From the NCBI GenBank assembly GCA_902805475.1, contig CADCSX010000001.1:3720001-3784000 (forward strand): a DNA stretch of 64,000 nt. The letters run 5' to 3'. A program made the translations under genes and the position numbers. How positions within the stretch are numbered: the stretch's first letter is position 1; each line of letters opens with the position of its first letter. Shown here in pieces: positions 37,701 through 49,187 of this stretch. Source of the stretch: Entonaema liquescens. Taxonomy: Eukaryota; Ascomycota; Sordariomycetes; Xylariales; Xylariaceae. The notes below the pieces were generated by a model. That model was not told the DNA's origin, searched no databases, and saw only the letters and a program-made list of their open reading frames with translations.

Positions 37701-38850
37701 GCCGTCAGCCATTGCTCCATCGGATAATGCAAAGGTTGTTCTGGTAACAGGAGCATCAGGAAGCCTTGGAGGCCACCTAGCCTTCCAGCTAGCGCATCGC
37801 GCTGACATAAAGACGGTCGTCTGTCTTAATCGCGAGAACAAGGCCGAAGCCTTTGCGCGTCAGAAGAAGGCCATGAAAGACAAGGGTGTCCACTTCCCTG
37901 AGCATCTTCTTTCTAAGCTACAAGTATTCCAGACGGACAGCTCAGCACCCATGCTTGGTCTGTCGAAGAGCGAGTATGACATGCTGGTAGGCTCCGTCAC
38001 ACACCTCATCCACAACGCGTGGCCTATGAGCGTGAAGCGACCCCTCGATGGCTTCGAGCCGCAGTTCAGCACCATGCGCAACCTAATCGACTTTGCTTCT
38101 GCAGTGGTATCCCTCCGTCCTGCGAGCTTCCGGTTTGGCTTCCAGATGATTTCATCTATCAGCGTCGTCGGGCACTACGGGCGCACAGAAGATCACGTCG
38201 TGGTGCCAGAAGACAGAGTGAGCGTCGACGCGCTTCTCCCAGTCGGCTACGCGCAGGCCAAGTGGGGTTGCGAGCGCATGCTCGACGAAACCCTGCACAA
38301 GTACCCGGAACATTTCCGCCCTATGACCGTGCGCCTGGGCCAAATCGCCGGGTCCAAGGTCAGCGGATACTGGAACCCGATGGAGCACTTCGGGTTCATG
38401 ATCAAGTCTTCGCAGACGCTGAATGCCTTACCTGATGTTGACGGCACCGTGTACTGGACGCCTGTCAACGACATAGCCGGCACGCTGGCTGATCTCGTCT
38501 TGCGCCCGCATCCGCAATCCTACTATCCCTTCTATCACATCGAGAACCCTGTCGGCCAACCGTGGCGCGAAGTCAACAAGATCCTAGCCGACGCTCTAGG
38601 CATCCGAGACTTAATTCCCCTTGAAGAATGGACGAAGCGCGTGCGAGCAGCACCTCAGCGCAACAACCCAGCTGCCGCTCTAGCAGATTTCTTGGACAGC
38701 AACTACCGGCGCATGTCTTGCGGTGGACTTGTTCTCGACGCTAAGAAGACGATTGAGCACTCACCTACCTTAGCCGCTGTAGGCCCGGTAAGCGAGGAGG
38801 TTATTAGGAGGTACATTTATGTTTGGAAAGAGATTGGTTTCTTGAACTAA
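31773..38850 (+). CDS. Non-reducing polyketide synthase, SAT-KS-AT-PT-ACP-ACP-R
   Basis: Five exons (31773-32059, 32122-32395, 32464-36093, 36160-36711, 36772-38850) give about 2273 residues. SAT has GLCTGAL (Cys about 114). KS starts about 367 with LAIIGLSGRFPGA and has the His blocks VEMHGTGTQAGD and SAKANVGHGEAASG. AT has GHSLGEY (about 996). PT has GHEVDGVPLCTP (His about 1316) and HPGLLDALTWSAGF (about 1503). Two ACPs have GIDSLL (about 1677) and GVDSLL (about 1791). The end is an NAD(P)-binding thioester reductase (VLVTGASGSLGGHLA, about 1904). There is no methyltransferase and no thioesterase, so it should make an unmethylated aromatic chain released as an aldehyde, as in fusarubin-type synthases. 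Oddity: residues about 525-556 are read in a shifted frame, so the TACSSSL active-site Cys (codon 33516-33518) is not in the main frame. Confidence 0.95.
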
Positions 38851-40067
38851 GAATTTATTTAACTAAGGGTATATTTAGAAGCTTCACTGCAGAAAACCAG
38901 AGTATGTAATTAGACTGATAAGGGATTTTGTAAGATAGGAATATTATAGAATAGAATGGGAACATGGTACTATTACTCTCGTTGCGCATGGTGTCTCCCA
39001 TCAATTTAGCATCAATACAATTTGTAACGGAAGCTTATTCGAGTGCTTAATATTGGTTATTCATCCCCATGAGGTTAAAGCGACATAGGTTAAGCTTAGA
39101 CCTGCCTTTCCCATGATACGAATTGCTATGAATTAAATCTGAAGATCAAGGGGTAATTTAATCGTTTTCCCATATTCACAAACTCTCGCCATCGCGAGTT
39201 ATATTCGAATTGATGGTTTTGAGAATATAGTCACGAATGGTTGTGTGAATACAATACAGTGTTACCCCTATTCAAGTACCCCTTTTCATCCGCTGTGTTT
39301 TGACTTCGCGTTATTTAAAGTCATAATGCGGGGGTGTTTACTAATCTTTCAGATCTCGCCATTGCTCTGGGACTTCTTTGATCCAAATCGAATACTTTCC
39401 ATGTCTTAGGTAAGATCGGTTGACTAAAGAATACTAGTGGCAACATCCCGATCTCCCTCCCTTCGGCGCGAGCCGAATCCTTTAAACTCCCTTGACAAAT
39501 TTTACCCGCATTGAGAGCGGCTAAATATTCCGAATTTGTATAGACCATCCCACTTCATGCCACAAAGATTAATTGACATAACCAAGGCATCATAAGCAGC
39601 TTAACAATGAAAAGTCTCTAGTCTGTAGTATACCGAAAAGGACCGATATACATAGAATTCGGCCTCGGCGAAGCTCCGTGTCACATGATCAAAATGGAGG
39701 GGGTGGCCCGGAGAACGAAGAGGGTGTAAGGCGGAAAGAGATTCCCGTTCGGGTCAGCCTCACGTATGTTTTTGACTAATGGATCTTCCAGATTTCCTTT
39801 GTTTAGATCCGATTGCACAATTGCGGCTTATTCAAATACCTAGTAAAACAGCCGACTCTAGTGTGACGTCGGCTTTGAGGAATTAAGATTTATGTCCGAT
39901 GGGCGGACGTAACCACTCGCGAGTCGGGGGCCAAGACGCACGCAATACCGTCTCGTTCTTTTCCCCGGTGATACGAGGTGGTGACACAAACATCTTACTG
40001 ATCTACGTCAATCTTCTTGGTAGAATTGATAGAATTGAAACACCAAACATTTGCTCCTATTGCGGGG
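38851..40067. other. Intergenic between PKS and oxidoreductase
   Basis: About 1.2 kb of moderately AT-rich DNA. Short frames (for example 39548-39321 on the minus strand) show no domain. It holds the PKS 3' end and the oxidoreductase promoter. Confidence 0.55.
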
Positions 40068-40074
40068 TATATAT
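40068..40074 (+). promoter_or_regulatory. TATA-like element of the oxidoreductase gene
   Basis: TATATAT, 107 nt before the ATG at 40181, almost the same distance as the PKS TATA box. Confidence 0.5.
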
Positions 40075-40180
40075 CCAGCTTCAAGATCTGGTTTAATTTA
40101 CCAAATTATCATCTTACTACTCAACATCTCAACCACAATAAACATCTCAAACCAACCAAATATCTTATCAATAATTCATC

Positions 40181-41235
40181 ATGTCCAACATTCAAGTTTA
40201 CCAGACCACCAAGGTCGGAGGACCTTTCGAACTTATCACGGCACCTAAGCCTAAGCCCGGTGCTGGTGAAGTAACTATCCGACCGAAGGCTGTTGCAATC
40301 AACGGAATTGACTGGAAGAACGTTGCATTTGGTGCCACAGTCCAATCTTGGCCTGCTGTTCTTGGTATCGATGGCGCTGGAATAATCGAAGAAGTTGGTG
40401 CGGGCGTTACCAACTTCAAGCCCGGCGATGAAGTCCTTAGCTATGTCCCTGGTATTCTAGGTAGGGGTTCATTCCAGGAGGTGTACGTAACATCAGCATC
40501 CGATGTCGCTAAGAAGCCGTCCTACTTGAGCTTCGAAGAGGCTGCTTCACTATCGTGAGTATTTCCGACCATAAACCCCTGGTTTCGCGTACACTAACTT
40601 GTGCTTTTAGAACCTGCTTCCTTACCGCAGCTGGTGCTATCGTCGATGGCCTCAAGGTGGGGCTTCCCGGCCTTTCTAAGATTGAGAACACCAACCCGCC
40701 AAAGTCAATCCTCATCTTGGGCGGTAGCTCCGCCGTCGGAGCTGCTGCTATTCAACTCTTGCGTCTTGCACTGCCATCCGTTACCATCGTGGTGACCAGC
40801 TCGAAGCCCCACCACGAGCACCTCAAGTCCCTGGGCGCGAACGTAACCCTCGAGCGGTCCGCTCAGGAGAACAGCGCCGCGCTCAAGGCTGCATCACCCG
40901 GCGGAGCTGGTTTTGACGCTGTCCTGGATGCCGTTGGAGCTGGCCCCGACTCGCCAGCCGTCTTCGACGCGATCCGACCTGACGGCCCTAAACTATACTC
41001 TCTGGTCCTTACCAAACCTGGAGCCCAGATTCCCGAGGGAGTCAACTCCACATTAGTCAGCGTGGCAAGCGCGGATGCGGGTTCGATGGCTTGGTTCGAA
41101 AAGCTACTGGCGGAGCGCAAGTACAAGGTCCCCGTCAAAGCTGAGGTTGTCGGCCACGGGTTCCCCGATATTCAGAAGGGTCTTGCCAGGTTCCCGGCTC
41201 AGATCAGTGGTGTGAAGCTGATTGTCACATTGTAA
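40181..41235 (+). CDS. Zinc-free NAD(P)H oxidoreductase of the MDR family (quinone/enoyl reductase-like)
   Basis: Exons 40181-40554 and 40611-41235 (GTGAGT donor, TTTTAG acceptor, joined inside a Ser codon) give 332 residues. The N-terminal GroES-like fold has PKPGAGEVTIRPKAVAINGIDWKNVAFG, and GIDGAGIIEEVGAGVTNFKPGDEV. The Rossmann part has SILILGGSSAVGAAAIQLLR and a GAGFDAVLDAVGA block. The structural-zinc cysteines of alcohol dehydrogenases are absent. Fungal members of this group include trans-acting enoyl reductases and quinone reductases of metabolite clusters (ToxD/CipB-like). A non-reducing PKS needs no enoyl reductase, so reduction of a quinone or aldehyde product is the more sensible guess. 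It follows the PKS in the same direction. Confidence 0.9.
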
Positions 41236-41779
41236 ATGTGACGATGAGGTTACAAGACCACGGCGAGTCTCGTATCACTTAGGGTAGATACCATTAGAAT
41301 AGGTACATTAGTTAGAGTCGCAGGTGAGCTCTAGACAACGAGTTCATCACGATACCGCAACTTAAAAAAAAAAAAAAAAATTTTAGATTTATCATCTCAA
41401 GCAAACCAAACTTATTTCACGATGCATTTCTGACAGGAGCCAATTGATTATATAGACTATTATACTACAGTAGTTAAATAAGATAACTTCTCAGCTTTAG
41501 TCCGTGTACCAATTATAGGGGTTCGTGTAAGCTTTAGACTTGGCTCCGGTGTTCATATGTCTTGGCCCGATAACCCTTGTAGGTGTCCGTAGTCCGGGGC
41601 TTACGCCTGGTATGGCGGACCATAGGAGCCATTTTGCCAAAATCGATTTTTGGTGGCTGTAAGGGGTAATTTATCCTTACTCGTCAGGATTCCAAACATC
41701 CGACCTTTTTCCGGGGCTTCGCCCCTAAGGTCAGGGACTTTTAAAAGGTAACGAACTTTTAAAAGGTAATTTTTGTGGC
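41236..41779. other. Left border zone of the AT-rich block
   Basis: It contains a 17-nt A-run (41364-41380). At 41540-41770 there is unusually GC-rich DNA with a hairpin (41702-41732: GACCTT/AAGGTC outer and GGGGC-TTC-GCCCC inner stem) and a tandem pair of ACTTTTAAAAGGTAA at 41737 and 41754. AT-only DNA begins directly after it. It may be the less mutated end of a repeat element. Confidence 0.55.
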
Positions 41780-42251
41780 TACTTAAATTTAAGTAGAATG
41801 CACACTTAATATTAAATATTACCCGAATTTTAAATATTATTAATATATATAATTTTAATATTTTAATTTTTTTAATTTTTATATAACGTAATTACTTTTA
41901 ATTGCATTAACTTTAATATTATAATAATTATTAATTTTTTAATTATTTATAATATATTTTATTTATTTTTATTAAAAATTAATAAATATTATTTAAATAT
42001 AAAAAAAATAATAATAAAAATAATAATAATTATATTAAATTAACGTTTTATTATATAATATAAAATTAAAATATTAAATTTTTACATGTAAATAATATTA
42101 TTTATTTTAATTAAAATATTTAAATTTATATAATTAATATTAATAAAAATTTATATTAAAATTTATTTTTTAAAAGTTTATTATTTTTTAAAAATCTTTA
42201 ATTTTAAAAACGAAATTTCGGAAAAAAATCGAATATTTAAAATTTTAACAA

Positions 42252-42468
42252 ATAATAATAATTAAATAATAACCGTATATATTATTATATAATACGTATT
42301 TAACATAAAAAAATACTTATATATTTTAAATTATATAAAAAACACGTTTTTCCCGTTTTTTAATAATAAATAATTTCTTTTTTAAATATTATTAATATAT
42401 TAATTTTAATTTATTTATTTATTTATTATTATTTTATTATTATTTTTTTTACGTATATATTTATTAAC
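42252..42468 (+). repeat. 217-bp repeat, copy A (probable 5' LTR)
   Basis: Matches copy B at 48227 along its length, in the same orientation. Where they differ, A usually has C where B has T (for example TCCCG against TTCCG, and CACG against TATG), the change expected from RIP. The distance from B fits a 6.2 kb LTR element. Confidence 0.75.
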
Positions 42469-45400
42469 ATTAATTAATATTATTAAATTTATAATAATAT
42501 AAATTAAAAAAATTAAAAAAATCATTATTATAATAATTCGAAAAATTTTATCGTAATAATATATATAATATTAATATAATATTTTTTATTAAAATAATTA
42601 AATTATTTATAACGAGTTATTATTTTATTTTATTTTATAATTTATTTAAATTTATATTTACGTATAACGATTTAAATTTATTATTATTATTAATATTTTT
42701 ATTATTATTATTAATATTTTTATTATTTATAATATTAATTTTTTTTATAATGTTGTAATTAAAAAACTTTACGTAAATATAAATTTAAATTATAAATAAT
42801 AATTTAATTAAATAAAAAAATATAAATAAATTATAAAAATTATTAAATTATTTTTTTAATCGAATAACGATAATTTTTATTTAACATTTCAATTATATAA
42901 TAATAAAATAAAAAATTATAAATTTTATAAAAATAATATTTTAATAAAAAAATATTTAAACATTTTTTATTTTAATAAATTTCGAAATTATTAATAAAAA
43001 CGTTTTATACGTTTAAATATTTAAAAAAATATTAAATAAATATAAAAAACGATTTTAAAAATTCGTAACGGTAAATTTTACAATTATATTAAAATTATTA
43101 TAATTAATATTAAAAATTACGTTAATGTAATAAAATATTTACGTAAATTAATATAATGTTAACCATGTAAAATTTTTTATTAACCTCGTATAAATAAATA
43201 ATTTATTGATTTAAAATTTTAATAAATTAAAAAAAATATAATAAAAATAGCTTAATACGTTAACGTAAAAAGTTTTAATTTATAATATTAAAAAAAAACC
43301 CGTTTATTTTAACGCACGAAAATTTATATATTTTTAAATATTAATATATTAATAATTAACGTTTTTTAACTTGTAAATGCTTATTCGTAAAACTATGCGT
43401 ATAAAGTAAAATTTTTTTTTTTAACATTACTTTTATTAAAAACTTTTTTTTTTATATTTAATTCGTTTTACTTATTTTATAATTAACATTATTTCTTTTT
43501 TTTTTAATATAATTTTTTTTTATTACGCGTTTTATTACTTTGTTTTTTTATAAAATATTTTACTTTTAATTTATAAAAAATATTAAATTATTAATATTTA
43601 ATAATTTAATTTTAATAAAAAATTTAAAATAATTTTTAAACGATATTTAACTTTTTTTTTTATTTTTTTTTTATTACTTTATAAAAATTATTTGCATTTT
43701 ATTTAAAACAAATAAATAATATTTTAAAATATAATTTTAAATGGGGAATTAATTTAATATAAAAATAAGTTATTTCATTTATTACGGGAAATGTTTTTAA
43801 ATTTTTTAAATTACCGTTAAGTAATTTATATATAATTTCGGCGTTTTTTTTAAACGTTAAAATAAACGGAAAAAACTTATTAATAAAAAATTACAATTTT
43901 TTTTTTAAACGGTTTTATTATTTATATAAATAATAAATTTTCGAAAATAAACCTTTATATTTATTAATAATTAATAAATTTAAATTTATTATAAAATTCT
44001 TTTAATATACGTTGTTAATGAAATATGTTTTTTTATTATTTTAAAATATTTTAAAAAAATTTAAAATATTAAAAATAATTATATAAAAAAATTATATAAT
44101 ATTTTCGAAAATAAATTTAAGTTTTTTTTAAATATATATTATATAATAAAAATTCGATAAATATAATTTTATATTATATTTTTTATTATTTTAATTAAAA
44201 AAACGGTTATTTATTTTTTTTATAACGTATTTTAATATTAATGTTTTACGAATATATATTTCGTTATAAAACGTCATTTTAATATTAAATAAAATAAAGT
44301 TTAATATTATTATAATTAAACGTTAATAATATTTTTTAATATTAAAATAAAAAAATAAAATTAAAAAAAAAACAATATAGAAATATTTTAATTATTTTTT
44401 AATAAGTTTTTATTATATTAAAAAATTTTAAATTATGATTTTCGAAACGAATAATAATTTATTATTATAATATATTAAATATATTAAATTATATTTTAAT
44501 TTTAATACGTTTTTTTTATATTATTTACGTAATTCGAAAATTTAATAAATAAATTTCAAATATTAATTAAAATATATAAAATTATAAAAAATGTATAATA
44601 ATTTTTTATTAATAAATATAATAATAACGATAATAATAATTATATTAATTACATTAATTAAAAATATTATTATAACGATAAAAAAAATAAATACAATTTT
44701 AAATAAACGAAAAAATAAAAATGTTATTATTAAATTTATAAGAAAAAAAGATATTAATTAATGAAATATTTAAAATATAAACGTAAAAAAATTAAAAAAA
44801 TATAAAAAGTTAAATAAAGTTTTTTTTAAGAAAAATTACGTAATTTTTTTAATAAATTTTAAAAAAATCGATAATTTTAATTTAAAATTTAATTAAAATG
44901 AAAATATTAATAATTTATTTTTAAATTTAAATAACGAAAATGATTTATTTTTAACGATAATATTTTTATTTAATTAAATGTTTTAATATTATGTTATTAT
45001 TTTAAATTTATTTAAAAATAAGAAATTCGATATTATTTTTATTTTAAATTAATATATAAAAAGTATTTTTTAAAATATTATATTCGATATAAGTGTAACA
45101 CGTATATTTACGGTTAAAAAAAATTAATATTTTACTTTTATTAAAAAATACCCGGACCGATAATTAAAAATGGATAAATTTTATATAAAAAAAATAAATA
45201 TTAAATTTAATAATAAATAATTAATTAAATTTTTAAAAATAATTATAATTGACATTTTATTCGATAAAATAAATTTTTATATTATAAAATTAAATATTTT
45301 ATTTTTATTTTTTTTAAAAAATATAAATTAATTAAGTATATATTTTAATAATGTTATTAATTAATTAATATGTAAAAATAAAATAACAATTAATATTATT

Positions 45401-45789
45401 AAAAAATAAAAATATTTATAATTTTATTTTAAAAACGTTATTTATTTTATAAAAAATAAATTATAATATTTTTATATTCGTTTTAACCATTTATTAATTA
45501 ATAAATTTTATAATTTATTAAATAAATTAAAATATAATATTGATATTAATAATTTTAAAAAAATTAATAAATTTTATTATTATTATTAAATTAAAAGTAA
45601 AATTCCGTAAAAATTTAAATTTAATTTAAAAGATTTTAATATAAATTTTAATTATAAAATAATCGTTAACGTTATATATTTTAATAAACGATTAATTTTA
45701 TATATAATTAATATAATTATTGGTTTTTAAATAATACGTTTTATAAAAAATTTATTAATTAAAAAAATATAAAAAATATTAAAAAAATA

Positions 45790-47600
45790 TTAAATTAACA
45801 TTTATTTCGAATTTCCGGATATTATTATATACGATATTGGAATTAATTTTAATAATATTAAATTTAAAAATAAAACTTATATAATTAAAATTATTTATTA
45901 TTAAATATTAATTAAAGTATATTAATTAATTAATAAAATCGAAAAATACCATAATTTTATTTATTAAATGTATAAAATTATAATAATTAAATTTCGAAAT
46001 TTTATTTTAAATACGTTATAATTTTAAATAACTATTAAAACGGTAAACGATACCGTTAATTTAAATAATTTTATCTTAACTTTTTTAATTTTTAACGTTT
46101 ATTTAAAAATTAATATAAATTTATTATTTATTTTTTTACAAACGTAAAAAGTGTAAATAATTTAAAAAATAATAATAAAAATTAAAAAAATTAAATTATA
46201 ACGTTTAATTTATAATGTTTTAAATATTTATAACGGTTTTAATATTAAAAAAACTTTTTTAATATTTTTTTTTATTAATAGTAAAATATTTATTTATTAA
46301 AAAAAAAGCAAATGGAAAAAATTATATAAAATTATTTCGGTTATTAATAAAAACGTTATTATTGTTTTAAACGTATTTAATGGTATGTTTACGTTTCGAA
46401 ATTTTTATATTAAACTTTATATTTAATTTAAAAAAAAATTAATATTAATTAAAAAGTTTAAAATTAAATTATTTAAACTTATTTTTAATTTTAACAATTA
46501 TTAAATTATTTTTAAAGAAAATTTTATATTTATTAACGATTTTTTTTATATCGTTACGTTGTTTATTATTATTAAAAAACGAGATAATTTTATTTTAATA
46601 ATATAATTTTAAAAAAATAAAAAAATAATAATATTAAGAAAATTATATAAAGTTTTAAATATAAAAAAATTAAATGTTTTATTCGAAAAAAATATTTTAA
46701 AATTAATAATATATAATTTAAAAATGTATAAAAATATAACGATTTTTAAATTATAAATAATTTATAAAATTAAAAATAAAAATATTTTTGTTTTTTATGA
46801 AAAATTATAATTAATAATTTAAAATTATAATGATTTTAATAAAGAATTAATTATAATTTACGTATTTATTATTTAAAAAATTAATTAATGATTTATTTTA
46901 ATTTTAATTTTTATATTTTATTAAAAAAAAATAAAAATTATAATAAAAAATATTATTATAATTTATATTTAATTTAAAACATTTATATTAAAAATAATTT
47001 ATATATAAATATTAATCGAATTAAAATATAAATATTTTAAGAAAACGTTATTATATATTAATAAATTATTATATAATTTTATTAAATTTAATATATATTA
47101 ATTCGAAATTTATTTAAAATATAATTAAAAAAAATTATATATAAAATTATTAATATTTAATTTTTATTTAATAATAATAATTATAAATTTATTTAAAATT
47201 ATTAGTTTTTAAATAAATAATATTTTTAATATTAATATTATAAAAATTTTTATTATAAAAAATAAAACATTAATTAAAATAAAAATTAAAATATATTTTT
47301 AAAAAATATTAAACAAAAAAATTAAAAATTTTAATAATTTATATATTACAATTTATAAAAAAAGTTATAAAGTTTTTATTATATAAAAAAGTTAAATTAA
47401 AAAATTTAAATTATTAAATTTAAAATTTTTAAATATAATTAAACAATTTATAAAATAAAAAGTTTAAAAAATATATATTTTGTTAATTTGTTAATTTGAA
47501 ATTACATTTAATTATATAATAACGGTATAATATATAAAATTAAAGTTAAAAAAAATTAAAGTTTTAAACGTTAAAATTTAATAATAAATAAATAATTAAA
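45790..47600 (+). pseudogene. Relic of a copia-type pol (integrase then reverse transcriptase)
   Basis: In one forward frame from about 45805 the string reads FPDIIIYDIG, followed by a KNKTYIIKI block. At about 46030-46120 a segment has VNDTVNLNN and an FLIFNVYLK-like end. This is the layout of the integrase core and its tail in fungal Ty1/copia elements. Downstream, near 46798, an EKL-x-L-I-I-x-N-Y-N-D pattern resembles the start of the copia reverse transcriptase. Stops (TAA/TAG) interrupt everything, as expected from C-to-T change. The order integrase before reverse transcriptase marks copia rather than gypsy. The integrase part is fairly secure, the reverse-transcriptase part less so. Confidence 0.65.
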
Positions 47601-48226
47601 AATAAAAGTTTTATTATATTAATTTAAACTTTTAAAACTTACATTTATATATTTTTATTAATAAATCGTTTATAAATAATAAAAATTTAAATTTATAAAT
47701 TAATTATATTATTATTTTAAATAATAAAAAATTTATTTTTTAAAATAATAAAATTTAAATTATAAATAATATTATTTATTAATTATTTATTAAATATAAA
47801 TAAATTATTTATAACATATTTATTAATAAAATTTATAAAATAATTTAAAAATTTAATGTAAAATATATAATTTATTATATAATTAATATTATTTTAAAAC
47901 GTTTATTATTTCCCCGCGTTTTATTAATTTTATATACCGATTTTTTTTCTTTATATTAATGTTTAATATAAATAAATAATACGAACGAAAAAAAGTTAAT
48001 AATCGATTTAATGGTATTAAAGCAATTATATAAAAATTAAAAAATAAATAATATCCGATAAATATATAACATTTATAATTTTACGAATATAATGATTAAA
48101 ATATCTTTTAATAAAATAATGAAAATATTAATAGAAAATAATTAAATTAATTTATAATTAAAAAAATAAATAAAATATAAAGTAAATATTAAATTCGTAA
48201 TTAATTAATTATAAAAAAAAGAAATT

Positions 48227-48443
48227 TAAATAATAATTAAATAATAATTATATATATTATATAATAATATATATTTAATATAAAAAAATATTTATATATT
48301 TTAAATTATATAAAAAATATGTTTTTTCCGTTTTTTAATAATAAATAATTTTTTTTTAAATATTATTAATATATTAATTTTAATTTATTTATTTATTTAT
48401 TATTATTTTATTATTATTTTTTATATATATATATTTATTAATA
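48227..48443 (+). repeat. 217-bp repeat, copy B (probable 3' LTR; left arm of palindrome)
   Basis: Direct repeat of copy A and, over the compared stretch, a perfect reverse complement of copy C at 48594-48810. It lies at the 3' end of the relic pol, as a 3' LTR would. Confidence 0.8.
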
Positions 48444-48593
48444 TAAAATTATATATAATTATAATATAATTTATAATATAATTTATAATATAATTTATAT
48501 TATTATTAAATTAAAAATATATATTTAATAATAATATATAATTTATATTATATATAAATAAATATAATATATATAATTTATATATATATTATT

Positions 48594-48810
48594 TATTAAT
48601 AAATATATATATAAAAAAAATAATAATAAAATAATAATAAATAAATAAATAAATTAAAATTAATATATTAATAATATTTAAAAAAAAATTATTTATTATT
48701 AAAAAACGGAAAAAACATATTTTTTATATAATTTAAAATATATAAATATTTTTTTATATTAAATATATATTATTATATAATATATATAATTATTATTTAA
48801 TTATTATTTT
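48594..48810 (-). repeat. 217-bp repeat, copy C (inverted; right arm of palindrome)
   Basis: Reverse complement of copy B about the centre 48518/48519, with an AT-rich spacer of 150 nt. No difference was found in the 60 nt around the single CCG/CGG that I compared base by base. The two arms could fold into a very long hairpin. Confidence 0.8.
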
Positions 48811-49187
48811 ATATAAAATATTTATTTAAATAAATATAATTTTTTTAAAATAATATATTTAATTTATTTAATTTTAAATTATTTTATTAATATAAAAAAC
48901 TTATCGTTACATAATCCAAGTTTTAAAAAAAATTTAAAAAAACTTAATATTATTAATATTATTAAAAATTTCACCGCTTAACAAAATTTCTCAAGTATAC
49001 CGTTAGAAATAACATCGTTTTAAGTAACAATACCAGTCCAACTTACTCAATGGGCACTACATGCACTATCATTTCACTGCATAATATCGTGTAGCTTGTA
49101 TAAATATCGCTTTTATTTACTCTATGGCTACTATGTATTTACCGAATCGCGGCGGAGCAATGTCTAATCCGTAAGCCAGAAAACCCC

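Larger units (their letters stand above)
41780..48990. mobile_element. RIP-degraded AT-rich block with a Ty1/copia-type relic
   Basis: About 7.2 kb consisting almost only of A and T. The remaining C and G sit mostly in CG dinucleotides (acg, tcg, cgt), while CA, CT and TG are nearly absent. This is what saturating C-to-T mutation of CpA by RIP leaves behind. No ORF survives. Inside are two direct 217-bp repeats 5.98 kb apart, an inverted third copy and readable traces of a copia-type pol. RIP-mutated blocks of this kind are normally methylated heterochromatin in fungi. The edges are sharp: normal composition resumes at about 48990. Confidence 0.9.

Noticed and set aside
48227..48810. CRISPR array or bacterial element
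   Set aside because: Only two arms in inverted orientation, no short spaced direct repeats, and the whole window is fungal.
41780..48990. Mitochondrial DNA insertion or centromere core
   Set aside because: The AT block has CpG-only residual C, terminal direct repeats and a copia integrase trace, which fit a RIPed transposon; no mitochondrial gene was seen. A centromere would be much longer, though this cannot be excluded from one window.
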